Assembly (NCBI GenBank): GCA_019693395.1
Contig: JAAMXP010001406.1
Location: 1 to 33,520 of the forward strand
DNA: 33,520 nt
Source of the DNA: Ettlia oleoabundans
Taxonomy: Eukaryota > Chlorophyta > Chlorophyceae > Chlamydomonadales
Direction of reading: 5' to 3'
Shown here piece after piece: positions 21,237 to 33,400 of this stretch. The stretch's first letter is position 1. Each line of letters opens with the position of its first letter. The notes below the pieces were generated by a model. It made no database searches. It was not told the DNA's origin and saw only the letters and a list, made by a program, of their open reading frames with translations. The translations under genes and the position numbers were made by a program.

Positions 21237-22604
21237 TTGGCTGGGCGTGCGGCGGCAGAGGCGTGCAGCCGGCAAGGGAGGGGGGGCGGGGTGGGGCTGG
21301 TATGCCTTTGGCGGGTGTGCTCTCAAATGCCTTCCAATAATACGGGGCGGCTATAGCAAGGTCGGGATGGACTGACAGGCGCTGTTGGCGGCAATCAACG
21401 GAGCGACAAGAGGCTTGTCTTGCGTGAGGGTGTCGGAATATGGTGAAAGAATTGTCGTCACTCTAGAAAGCCCTATGGGCACAATCAAGCGCATGTAGGC
21501 TCACAATGCAACCCTTGCTGGTAAGGGTGAGCAAACCGGTTGCCACATGGGATGAAATTTCAACGCACGTGTCATTTCGGCGAAACATGAGATTAAAACA
21601 GCGCAGACGATGCCTCGCAGGAACCGTCCCGCTGGCGTCCCCTGCTTCCCTCCACTGCCGCCCGCCAGCGCCGCTGCCGCCGGTTGTCCCCTCCAAATGC
21701 AGCATGGCCCGCTACTGAGCTGGCACAAGCAGCCTGACGTCATCTATGTGGCTGTCTTAACATGGGCGCGGCTGTTGATCTTGGATCAATAAATTTAATG
21801 CATCACAAAGCAGGTAAACTGGCCCAGGGGTCTCTGATGGCTGCACCAATACACAAATTGCTTGACGGGCGGGACTGGTGGCTTTTGCCAGGGTCAGGAT
21901 GAAGGTGCAATGCGTTACATTGGGCGTGCATATGAACAACAGACAAAAGGGCATTACACCTGGACATTAGAAAGTGCGCTAGCAGGAAGCATACATTTAG
22001 ACTTACACTAAGAACACATAACATGAGAGTACATCACAATGACTAGTGGCGAGGCTAACGTAGAGCTGGGCCAAAGAAAGACAATCTGAAGAGCAGCCAG
22101 CAGCAGTTTATGTGCTGAGGATAAACTCCACAGGAGTATGCTATGACATCAACAGACCAAGTATGTTAAACATGCAGGGACAAACACAGTGCAGCAAAGG
22201 GGCCAGACGGCAGACAAATACCCCAGTTACAACAGGACAGCAACTTTCATCCAAAATATCATATGAATCAATAAGGTGCAGCTGGAAAGAGGACGCTAAT
22301 GACGAGGAGCTTGGAACAACAGGACACTAATCACAGCTTGCTACCAAGATAATCACATTGCATAGGCAGAGTTGGATCAGACAAAAAGGAATGAAGAAAT
22401 ACTGCAAAAAAGCACTGAAGGCAAGGTTGCCTATTGTTGGCGGCCGATATACATCAGCAGGCGGTGCACTGTTGCTAAGGTTGGTTCAAAAAGTTCAAAG
22501 TGGTTGATTGAAATATTAGAAGTGACGATAGCATACATTCAGGCAAGTGAGATGTTCATAGCACAGCGGGGCGGCTACCGCGCACAAGCCTGCCCCTCTG
22601 AGAG
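21237..22604. other. Intergenic: isomerase promoter and long 3' region of the esterase gene
   Basis: This 1.37-kb stretch lies between the isomerase start (21236) and the esterase stop (22607-22605), both on the minus strand. The part at about 21780-22560 is visibly more A/T-rich than the genes around it. Minus-strand TGTAA pentamers (TTACA on plus) occur at 22227-22231, 22003-22007, 21954-21958 and 21915-21919; the first is about 375 bp after the esterase stop. No coding frame is convincing. Confidence 0.55.
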
Positions 22605-25600
22605 TCACTCGTCCCACCAGGGCGACAGCAGGAAGGTGAGAGCCGCAGACAAGCGCCAGGCCCAGGCCGCCTCGTGGTGCCCTGCATCAGGCTCAACCAC
22701 AAACCGCAGGCGCTGGCTGCCCCGCATGCCAGCCTTCTCCAGAGCCCGTGCCGCATTGTGGTAGTAGTGCAGCAGCAGGGAATCGATTTCAGGCCTGCAG
22801 CACAGCATGGCGTGGGGCGGCTGCCGACAGTCAAAGAGGCTGCATAGAATGCCGGCCGATCCAACAGGGCTGCCCGTTCCATTCAGCTCCAGTTACAGCT
22901 TCAGACCTCCGTTTCCCAAACCTGCTGACCGCTTCAGAGGCCATATGGCAGCAAACTGTCTATACCAGCATGGGCGCTAAGCAAGCACAACAACACAACT
23001 GGCTGATTACTCTTCCTCAGCAAAATGACAATGAATCCTTGACAGCTGCTTGACAACACAATAAGCCACCAACTGCTCACCGCTCATGGTCCCTAGTCGC
23101 GGAGTACTCCCTAGTGCCACACCCCATGTAGATGCGCTCAGGCAGGGCACCCTTGTGGGCCCACAGGTCTTGCAGAAAGCGGCCCTCGGCAATCCAAAGC
23201 GAGGGACTCTCCACGAGAACGCTGCCAAATACGTGCGGTGCGTGCAGGGCAGCGTACAAAGCAGCCACACCTGCGCGGGGCAGGCAACAAGCAGGTTCAG
23301 GACACGAGTGGACGCCAGTCAGGCAGCGGAGACTGATATTGGAAAACGAGGAAGCAGCTTTTCAGATTTCCGTTGTTATCCAAAACGGTGCAATCTTCCC
23401 ACTGTCAGTAGCACCACATGTAGTGCCATCTCCCACTGTGTGCATCCTTGCTGCATGGCCTCTGCCACATCTTGCCAGGCGCCCCCCAGCTCACCTGCGA
23501 AAGAGCCACCACCAAAAGCAACCTTGGTAGGATCAGTAGCGGTGCCAAAGGTGGCTTGCACCAGCGGCATTATTTCCTGCACCAGCCGCCGCATGTAACT
23601 CTCGCAGCCGCCGCCCGGCCAGCGCTCAGCATCCTGGCGAAACCCGCCCACGCCAGTGCCTGCACACGAATATGTGCGCGATACTGGAAGGCATGATATG
23701 GCCAAGGATACGGATGGGCATGGTCAGGGACATGCCCGCATGTCAGGTAGAGCAGGGCAGTGCGCATTTAGGGCACGGCAAGGGGGCTGAAGAGCTACAA
23801 CGTTGCATAGCCGATGTTGGCTCACAATCAGCCGCAAGCAAAGAAAGCTGGCCTGCCTCGCAAGCGGGTCTTCACACTGTCTCTCTCATGCCTGACGACA
23901 CACATAGCTGGCAACATGCAAACCAGCCACCTGCACGAAAATGCACCCCAGACCGTTGATATAACATGCCTGGCTTGTATGGCAGGTAGTTGAGGGACCG
24001 CATGGGGCCGGCGCTGTCTACTGCCACTATCACAAACGGCGGCAGCGTGCCGTTGCCGATCAGCCCCGCGGCACACTCGCCGATGCGCCAGGCCACACCC
24101 TGCATCGTGTGAGTTGAGCAAAGGCAGGAAACGAATCATAAGTGTTGGCATTGGCAGCTGAGCAGCTCTGGCTCCCAGGCTGCCACCCGTCAAGACACGT
24201 GGTCACCAGCAATGTGCGCCAGTCACGCATGGCTAACACTGCTAGCACGTTGGGTAGCGCAACCTGAAGCCTGAGCACACCTGGTGGGCCAGCCAGTCTT
24301 CAAACATGTTCTTGCCATCACACATGTAGAGCACCGGCCAGCCGCCGGGGGGAGCACCCTCCTTGCTGAACCCGGGGGGCACCCACACACGCAGCGTCTT
24401 CTCCTCCTTCCACCTGCAGGTCAGGGATGGAATGATTGGAGGCACCTTGAGGGAAATGTGTGATACATGGAAACGTTCAAGGTGATGATGCTGAAGTAGG
24501 ATCGTGAGTGGGCATGAAGCGTGAGCAGCCACGCAGTTGCACCAACCCTGTGAGATTAGGGCAATCAATAGAAACTGCGGCCTGGGGCACTATGCTTTCC
24601 CTGACAGTTGGGCATTCTACTCAGCACTGACAACCCTCCAACAACAGTCAGGTTATAGCTGTAACACCATCCCATGCGCTCTATCTCTTGCCCCACTCAC
24701 TTGCTCTCCCTGCTGGCCTGGTCTGTTACCGCACGCTTGCTGAGGGTGATCACGTGCAGCTTGCCACCTGCGTGGTCAATCACCTGCACCATTGGAGCAG
24801 TGCAAGCGTTTGCTTGCCACTGTAAGACACTCAAACTGACAGGTAAAAGCCATGACAACCTGGCTGGCTGCGACATCAGTTTCGCAGGCGTCCACCCAGG
24901 CAGGCCAACACAGCAGCTTTTCACACCTCCACGGCGGCAATGGTGCGAGGCAGCGCGTCGGCCTGGCGCTGCGGGCCCCACACGGGCACGTCGTAGTTGT
25001 GGCCCTCGTTGTTGTCCCAGCTGGATTGGCCATCAGTGAATGCAAAGGACATGTCAAACGCCTCCTCTGGGACCTGCAGGTGCAAAACATATGGTACAAT
25101 ACAAGTCATGTCGTAGCCTTGAAGACTTCAAGGTTTCGACAACATGGGGCAACCCTCTTGGAGCGCCTCCACCAAGAAAACTGTCGTTGCAGGCAGAAAC
25201 AAAACGACATCTTGCCAAGCCGCCACGTTGCTAGCCTGACAGCCAAATATCCTTGAAGATGCTGCCCCATCAGTACAGCATCCTGCAGCTGTACAGCCAT
25301 GCTGCTAGCGCCCTCTTGCCCCGCCCCGCTCACCTGGAAAGTCTTGGTGGCCCACCAGTCCACCTTATCGTCCCGCCACAGCGCTGCAGGAGCCAGCTGC
25401 ATGTCAAGGCTGCCCAAGTCCCAATGATTGAACCCCAGGTGCGCCTGCGTGGACGGTTGAAACGAAAGTAACAAGGAAGCAAGGTCTGCTTGAAAAAGGC
25501 ACTGACAACAGTACAGCACCGCTGTGACCTTGGTGATCTCCATGTGATGGGATGCAAGAGCGAGGAGCACAGCCAGTGCATTGCTGGCAGAGCAAAACAC

Positions 25601-28600
25601 AGCATAGCACAGGACAGCAGGGATCACACCGCCCGCAACCCTGCTGCATTTGCTTCACCTTGATATTTGGGCTGTTCTGCAACGTTGTGCTGCCCGCACG
25701 GTTGAAGTACAGCACTCCCGGGGCGCCCGCAACCAACACCTCTGGCGATGTGAAGAAGAGCTTGGAGGCACTGCGGTAGGCTATCTCATCTACGGGTCCT
25801 TCTGCCGCTGCTTGGGCTGCTGCCAGAGCTTCCTCTGGAGACTGCCCTGAGGAGGGGCCGCTGGGGGGAAGCTTCACACGGATGTAGAAGTCGCTGCCTG
25901 CGACACATCACACCAGCGCATCCCATCGCAGCAGAAGGGTGTACTTTAGGTTGCAACGAAGGAAAGCACACGTTCTGGTTGGGAACGGGGTAACTTTGGC
26001 TCAAAGGAAAGAGGGAAACTGAGAGCACCAAGGTCGCCTGACACTTGCACCATAAATCAGACGGGCGAAGCCGGTGCGTGCTGCAGTGGCAATAGCCACT
26101 TGTCAGCCCCCAGAAGCAGCACCCAAAGAACCACTCCACTTGGGCATTCTGCTCACCATCGTTGTTGTCCCAGGCTGTTGCACCGTCTGTCAGCACAAAG
26201 TTCATTTCGTAGGCGCCGGCAGGAACTGTAAACGCCACAGCCTGCCACGTAGCTTCCCTCTGCATGTCAGCCTCTGGCTGCCTGGAGAATTCCACCTTTA
26301 CCGCTGCTGCTGCTGCTGGGGCCCAGTCGTTTGATGCTGAAACCTGCGGTGTGAGGCAGCCGCAGTGAGCCAACGAAGAGTCACTCTGGTGCTGCTGCTC
26401 TTCCCCTGTTTGCTTGCTCGCAGGTTGATGCTGCTGCCCGTCGATTGGCAGCTGAAGTTGAGGAGCAGGGGCAAACTCCAGCTCAGCTAACCCCAAGCTC
26501 CAGTTGTTGAAACCCATGCGGATTCGCAGGCCGGCTTGGCAGCCCGCCAGCACATGGCTCTTTGCCTTGTTGACAAACAGCACAGCAGGCTGGCCCGCCT
26601 GCAGCTTGCGAGGGCTTGTAAAGTACAGGTCGTCTGCGTGTCGCACCGGTGCATCTGCCCACCAGGGCTGCAGCAGGAAGCGCAGCGCATCAGGGAGCCG
26701 CGCTGCCCAGGCGGATTCATTGTGTGCCGCGCCCCGGCCAATCTGCATGGGAACAGCGCAAAGAGCAGCATGGCAGAACATACGTGTCAGCATCGCCGGC
26801 ATAGCAACAGTGAGAACGGGGCGCATTGTGACAACGATTAGCATATATGGGGGACAGCTCCGCTGTGGCACAGATGATAGGTGCAGAAAAAGTGCCATAC
26901 TGCTTGGCAAGGCAACCATGAGTTTGGAGCCAGTACAGGGATGCATCTCCCTCCCTCTGTACCCTATTACCACCCACCTGCCACTGCAAGCGGCTCTGGT
27001 CCATCCCCTGGTCCCGCAGCAGACGCGCCAACTGGGTGCAGTACCCCACCAGCAGCCTGTCCCATTCCCTGCCTGTTACTGCCTGGTCCCGCCTGGTCCC
27101 GCTGAATTCCCGATCGCCCATAGCCACAAACATGCGCTGGGGCCAGGTACCCTCATATTGTTTCAAGTCCTCCCTGCAGAGCAGATGAAAAGGGCATGCA
27201 ACAGCGAGTGGCGGGCGCTGACTGAAATGAGCCAAGGCAGCGGCCATTGCAAGGGCACTCACAGGCGCAGATGCGATAACAGGAGACGGGGGACAAAACA
27301 CAGCCCATTCCCCAAATGTGCTTCCCTGGTTTTGACAGCCTGCAAGGCTGATCTCATCAGCCAGCCAGCATCAGTTGGCCACAACCAACAATACAGTCAT
27401 TTGCCTCGTCCCAAACTGAAGGCAGGCATCGTCCATCTAATTCCACGCACCTGAGGAACTTTTCATCGGCAAACCAGAGGCTCGGGCTCTCCACCAGGGC
27501 GGCCCCAAAGCGGTCCCCATAGTGCATGCACGCGTAGAGGGTGCAGATGCCGCCAAAGGAGGAACCACCAAAGGCGATACAGTCGGGTGAAGTGGCGGCG
27601 CCGTACTGACGCTGCACCCAAGGCAGTATCTCGTCAAACACCCGTGCCAGGTAAGCAGCCACCTCTCCACCGGGCCATTCGGCGGCATCCTTACGAAAGT
27701 CGCCTGTAACGACATATGTAGAGGAACCGGGTTTGGGGTTGGACGGCGGGTCCCCAAAGGAGAACACAGAGCAGTACAGCTTGAGCAGTGTGCACTTGGA
27801 TGACACGCCATCGTGGAACAAAAGCCAGCACTCCGGACTGATAAGTCAAAGGGCTGGAATGACACAGCAAAGCAGCAACACCCTCAAAGTTAAAATGCTT
27901 GCTGCTGTGCCCGTACCTGGCCCCGTGCCAGGCTTGTATGGCAGATATTCCAGGCTCCTGTTGGGGCCCGCATGGTCAATCCCCACCACCAGGAACGGCG
28001 GCAGCTGGCCGGAGATTATTGCCGCCGCCGCTGCCTCCCCCGCGCGCCAGGAGTGGCCGCTGAAGGAAAGCTTGTCATCGAACAGATTCTGCCCGTCGTT
28101 CAGGAGCAGCACGGGGTAGGGGTGCCGTGAGGCCTCTGTCTGGCTGTAGCCTGCGGGGCACAAAGGGATGACGGCGGCAACAGTGGTTGGGGTGAAAAAC
28201 AGCGGCAATAGTATGGATGCCGCATCCGCGAAGGAAAAGGCACAGACCAGGCTGAGCATGTCTGGTATGACTGCTATCCTCTGAGCAAGGCAGGCTGCAA
28301 GTTTCCCGAAGCACTCATAGCCACAAGCCATACAGTACAGACCTTTGACCATCTATGTGATTGCACAGTACGAGGAAAGGCACTGCAGAACAGCGGTGTC
28401 GCATGCGGGGGAGAGGCGGTAGAAACGCTAAGTTGTCACCTGGTGGCATCCACACACGCAGCATGCGACCGCCCTCCAGCCGCACAAGGTGCAGCGTGCC
28501 GCCAGCCCGTGCCACCTTCTTTACTAGGGCATAGGGCTCCTCTTGGCGTTCAGTACTCGCCCCTGTTGCCACCTCGCCAGCAGGTGTCACCTTTGAAGGG

Positions 28601-29690
28601 CCAGAAGCGGCTACGGCAACACTGCCTGCATGAGCAGGAGCACAGGCAAAGTTTGCCTGTGTGATGTGGCTTGTGTGGGTTGCCCGCCTGCACCTGCTGA
28701 TAAGCCAGCTGCAGGAATATTGCATCAATGTAAGCAGGTAGGTGGCAACCAGAAAGCGCACCGGTTCCGCCCATCACTCTGGCAGCATTTGTGTTCCTGA
28801 CAAGAGCGCCCTCCAGCTGGTTTTCAGCGGCTGTGCCATTCAGAAGGGCCTGGCTGGCAGTGGCAGGTGGCCATTGCTCCACCCTGCCAGGTCCTTGATC
28901 CATGCCCTGGACCTCAGATGCCCACCCATTCACGCCAAGTTGCATTCCACTCCCATTCAAAGTGCCTTTGCCATTGCTGCTGCCATTGGCTAGACCTTCT
29001 ATTAAGCCGTTGCTTGCGCTGCTGAGCTGCTGCTGGTGCACGGGTTTGCCATCACTTGTATGCAGCGCTGCTAACAGATTGTCTGTTGCAGTGCTGACGG
29101 AACAACTGACGTTGCTGTTGCTGGCAACGCTGCTATCAGTGTCAATAGGGGTCGATGCAGGTGCTGACCGGCTGCGGCTGGGTGCGGGCTGCTGGCATTT
29201 TGGTGCGCTGAAGGCACGCCTACGCCCCACGCTGCGTCGTCCTGACCTGCAGGCTCAAAACAGGTCCAGATGCACGGCAAAAGTTGAGCAGCGGGGTGCA
29301 TGAGGCATGCATGGCCGTCAAGCGGCACAGAGAGGGTGCTTGCGGCGGCGCCAACATCTCCGCCTGGCTGTTCAGTCTGTACAAGCCAAGGGCACATCTC
29401 GCCAGGTAAACGCCCACGAATGGCATATGAAACAACAGGACTGTTCGATGTAAAAACTTGCAAACAAGCTGCACTGGAGCAACCAGGCACAAGGTGAGCA
29501 GGCCGAGCGCAGCGCCGCGGATATCGGGCGGCAAACTACTGCTTCCCGCAAACCACCACCCGTCGGTGGCGGCAGCCGCACCCTATACCGAACCTGCCGG
29601 TGAACTCGCTGCAGGACGTACGAGGGCTCACCTGGGAACAAAACAGGCAAACGGAGGCTGACCTCGACAAGCAGCGACCGACTGTCGCAT
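22605..29690 (-). CDS. Two-domain esterase with two CBM25/53-type starch-binding modules and probable plastid transit peptide
   Basis: Main exons in transcript order: 29690-29632, 29246-about 28694, about 28630-28440, 28150-27917, 27703-27451, 27173-26978, 26742-26157, 25897-25659, 25444-25334, 25073-24927, 24783-24730, 24413-24281, 24099-23970, 23659-23495, 23270-23081 and 22794-22605 (TGA), near 1,140 residues. The N-terminus is Arg/Ser/Ala-rich (MRQSVAACRGQPPFACFVPR, then SGRRSVGRRRAFSAP), like a chloroplast transit peptide, followed by an Asn/Ser/Gly linker. Esterase 1 (PF00756-like) has LLLNDGQNLF, nucleophile elbow GGSSFGG, GDRE and AAHNESAW. Two modules follow with GFNNWSLG...TAWDNNDGSDF and GFNHWDLG...SSWDNNEGHNY, the CBM25/53 pattern. 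Esterase 2 has LYMCDGKNMF, GGGSFAG, GTRE and AGHHEAAW. The substrate is unknown; starch-surface ester hydrolysis is inference. Uncertain points: the junctions near 28630-28780 and 24730/24413, and a GC donor at 23970. Confidence 0.78.
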
Positions 29691-30425
29691 ATCTCCAAAA
29701 TCAATCAACTTAGCTCTCCACCCCATCAACCAAACGAACAGTACTCGGGGAGTGCCGCAAGCACGAAACTTTGAATCATTCGCTCATTCCCGGATCAGCG
29801 CGCTATGCGCCAGCGCCACTGCCGCAACCCAAAGGGAACCTGTGTGCAGTTGACAGAACAATCACTTTGCAATCGGGCTTTACATGCAACTCCAAACATA
29901 GCAGCTTTGGCACCGCACCTGGAGCCACAGAACTCAGCAGAACGCAGTGCTTTCGGGGGAGCGAGTGCGGATCGGGGGCAAAAGACCGCCCGAAGGCTTG
30001 AAAACGCAGGGAAGGGGTGGGAGGGCGAGTTCATCGCTGTCATGCGCATTCAGAAGAAAGAACAGGCAGGTGGGCTATGAACAGCAACGTCCAGCCGGAC
30101 AAATCAAAGGGTTCGGCGGTAAGGCAGTACGGTATTGACTAGGTAGTGCTTGAAGTAGGGGTTTTGTTTCTGTTTTTGCCGTGGGACAACGGGTGCATAG
30201 TACACAGGTGCGCAGCCAGCGTGGCATGGAATGGCGCGGTGTAAGCAGCTGACTATTTGATGGGGCAGCTGCAGCAACCGGGAACAATCAACCAGGGCTT
30301 CACATGCCGCTATCAGCAAACACAGACCGACAGCAGCCTTCCGTCCGTCTCTTCATTGCAGCTGCGGACTGTGGGGCCCTGCCTGTCAGCGCTGCCAGCT
30401 GCACTGCAACATGCGGCCGCCCTGC
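29691..30425. other. Intergenic: esterase promoter and H+-ATPase 3' UTR
   Basis: About 735 bp lie between the esterase ATG (29690) and the H+-ATPase stop (30428-30426), both genes on minus. Short frames on both strands show no family resemblance. I see no clear TATA box or TGTAA here. Confidence 0.5.
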
Positions 30426-33400
30426 TCACTGCACCCTGACCAGGGAGGCGCGCTGCAGCATGGCTGCGTTGGGCACCATGCGGCCGCCCACGCCCGGCAC
30501 GCCGCCCGACTGGTAGCCACCGTGTGAGACGCGGGACATGGACATGCGGCTGGCAGACACGCGAGACATGGACATCTGCAGGGGAGAAATATTGCGGCAC
30601 AAAACGATAAGCGGGGTGAGATCAGAAGCAAGGTTTGGAAAAATGGGAAGCTGAAGAATACTTGGTAGCTGACACAACCGCGTTAGGAGCAAGCACTTCA
30701 TGACTCTAAAAACGCTCTTGCGCCCATCCACCACCAGCGCATCCAGCCCACCTCTTCTCGCCCACACCTCCACCCCTTTGCTCACATTCCCCAATCCACC
30801 CCCTCTCACACACACCACCCACCTTGTTGATGCCGATGTTGGCGGCTGCACCCATCTGCTCGCCGCGTGTGCGGAAAATGTTGCTGAACATACCGCCGCT
30901 GCGGAAGCCCTCCTCATCCAGGATGTAGTACATGACCCACTGCGGCATGTGGAGCACGCGCGGCGCAGTCATGTAAGCCAAAGAGGGCGATATATCGGGC
31001 AACTGCTACAAAGCAGGCTTGTTTCAAGGAAGGCATGCGCCTGCCCCAGGACCCTGCACGGCCCTTGCCTCGAAGGTTTGGTAGTCACGCCCAACCCCAC
31101 GCTGTGCTCCTCCCACCCACCTTGAGGGGGTCCAGGCCCAGGTACCAGATGATGCTCCAAATCCAGGCAACCACGGCGTAGTACGTGCAGCCCAGAACTG
31201 CGAAACAGAAACGTAGCAAAGAAAGGGGGGCATTGTGGAATCCTAACAGATGGGAAGCACTATCCAATTCTAGAGACCAATTAAGAGGAGGAGAAGTAGG
31301 AGCGACTAGAAGAGAACTGTGGGGTGGAGGCGACATTTTTCTTTGGTAGAACCTGGAGCAAATAAAGGCAGATGATAAAAGAAAACACAGAAAGAGAGAA
31401 GGTGTGCCTGCTGCATTGGTACGTACTGCGTCCGTGGCCACGTACTGCACCCTCTTTGTTTCCCAGCGCTGTGCTGGCTCACCTGAGGCCATGTACACCG
31501 ACTCTGTGCCAGCAATGGGTGCCTCCTTGTTGCTCCAGAATGGGTGGTCGCCGCCAGAAGACAGCGTGCAGAACTGGAAAGAGCAGGGAAGGCGGGAGGG
31601 CGAGCAGCACAGGTGAGGTGGGCCTTGAAACAAACAGGGCAGCTAGGAACTGACAGGTGAGAGGGCTGTGATGGTAGGGTCTTGGTGGTAGGGCTTTTTG
31701 GTGGTTTAGGGTTGATGCAACATATGATGCTGTGCAGCCAGCCTGGCCGATCCATACAGAGAAAGGCGAGGGCCACCCACATTTGGCACACACCTGCCCG
31801 CCGTACTAGGCTGCACTGTCATCTCCCTCATCCCGCGCAACACTGCATCACGGCTTATATAATCACAGCTACCTAATGTCTGCATCCACTCTGGCAACGT
31901 GCTTACCTGGCAGGGGTGCACAGCATCACGAGGTGCCTCGTAACCGTTGAACCCAAAGATGGCGATCAGGGTGGAGGCAATCTGCAGGGGCAAAGTATAA
32001 GCAGAGGCAGTGGTAAGTGCGTATGCAGCAGCGACGACGGCAATACACACCGAGGTGAGGGCTCCTATGCGAGACGCAGATGAGATAATATTCACAACCT
32101 TTTTGCTTGTTGAGCAGCCTATAATGTTTTCATGTCTGCATTTGGTTTTGTAACCTGAACAAGGTTTGCAGTACGGGCCATGCCCAAACAGGCAACACAG
32201 CTCCTAAACGTGAACATGACCAGCACACCTGTGCCACAAAGAAGGCCACGTAGGTGAGGTTGCCTGCCCTGGAGAAGAACGAGTGGGCCGTGGTGCGCAC
32301 AACGAAGACAACGGCCTGCCCACTGCAAATAAGGGAAAGCGGGGCATACATGATGCATCAGTCTTTGAACATCTGATGGAACATGCGCCAGAGGGATGCG
32401 CCACAGGCGTGAATGGCGTATAGGCCGCGCACAAATGTCAGGCAGAAGTGAGAAGTGCGGAGGATCTTAAAGTAAGCACACCCAGTGCACCCGCACACTA
32501 ACCCCACCCCCCATAGGGCTGTGGCAACATAGCCAGACTGCCGCACCTGACGGAGACCTGCAGATAGAGCAGGGCGCGGGTCATGGCGCCGCGCGTGTAC
32601 CGCTGCTCGGCAATGCACTGCTGCAGCGCGGTGATGGAGCAGTCCTCAATCTCCTCGGGATAAATGGTGCAGGCGGGGGTGCTGGAGGTCCAAGTCTGGC
32701 CCTGGCGATCGCCCAGAATGGGGATCCACTCTGTGCACCAACTGTTCAGCTCTTCCTGCACATCCATGTGATTTAAAGCGAGGAGATTATTGTGCCATGT
32801 TGAGGTGCGGCGCAAATTGTACCGACAGAGCAAGGCGAAGTTGGCAGATGATGTTGATGAAAAGAGGGCGCGGCGTGGGTTATCGCCTGGACTGGGGTAG
32901 ATAGAGCAGAGGTGGTTGCTTGCTTTCAACTTCCACACAAACAGCAGAACACCATTATACTATATCCTGGTTGTACAGCAGGGGCCTACCCCACTCATCA
33001 TTATCACGCTTGCAGAAGTACGGAAAAACGGAAGTATCACAGCCCCCCACTGCGTCTCACCTCAGTCTCCTGCAGGCTGAACATGCCGATCTTGCCGTCA
33101 AAGAAGTCGGTGTGCGTTGCCACGTAGTACAGGGCCCAGGAGGACAGAGTGAGGTAGAGGCCGTAGCCAATGCCTGCAAACAAGCGCATCCCGAGAGAAC
33201 AAAGGTGAGAATACTCGTAAATAACAAATCAACTCCACTGCTGGCTGACAACTAGCCTAGAAGTGCACCCAGATACTTGGCAAGGGTACAACCCACAAAA
33301 ATAAGCAAGTGCCATGCACAGCGAAGGCTTTGCTAGCCCGCCCGCTTTGTGCAGGACCACCAAGTCAGAGCTTGGCATTGACCTGACAGGAAGATGGAGG

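Noticed and set aside
21237..21326. 30-codon N-terminal extension of the isomerase
   Set aside because: The extended frame opens on TTG, not ATG. The first ATG at 21236 gives a normal-length protein.
26504..27454. 316-codon plus-strand frame
   Set aside because: It lies opposite the esterase/CBM exons, whose protein motifs are recognisable; the long antisense frame is a by-product of G/C-rich codons.
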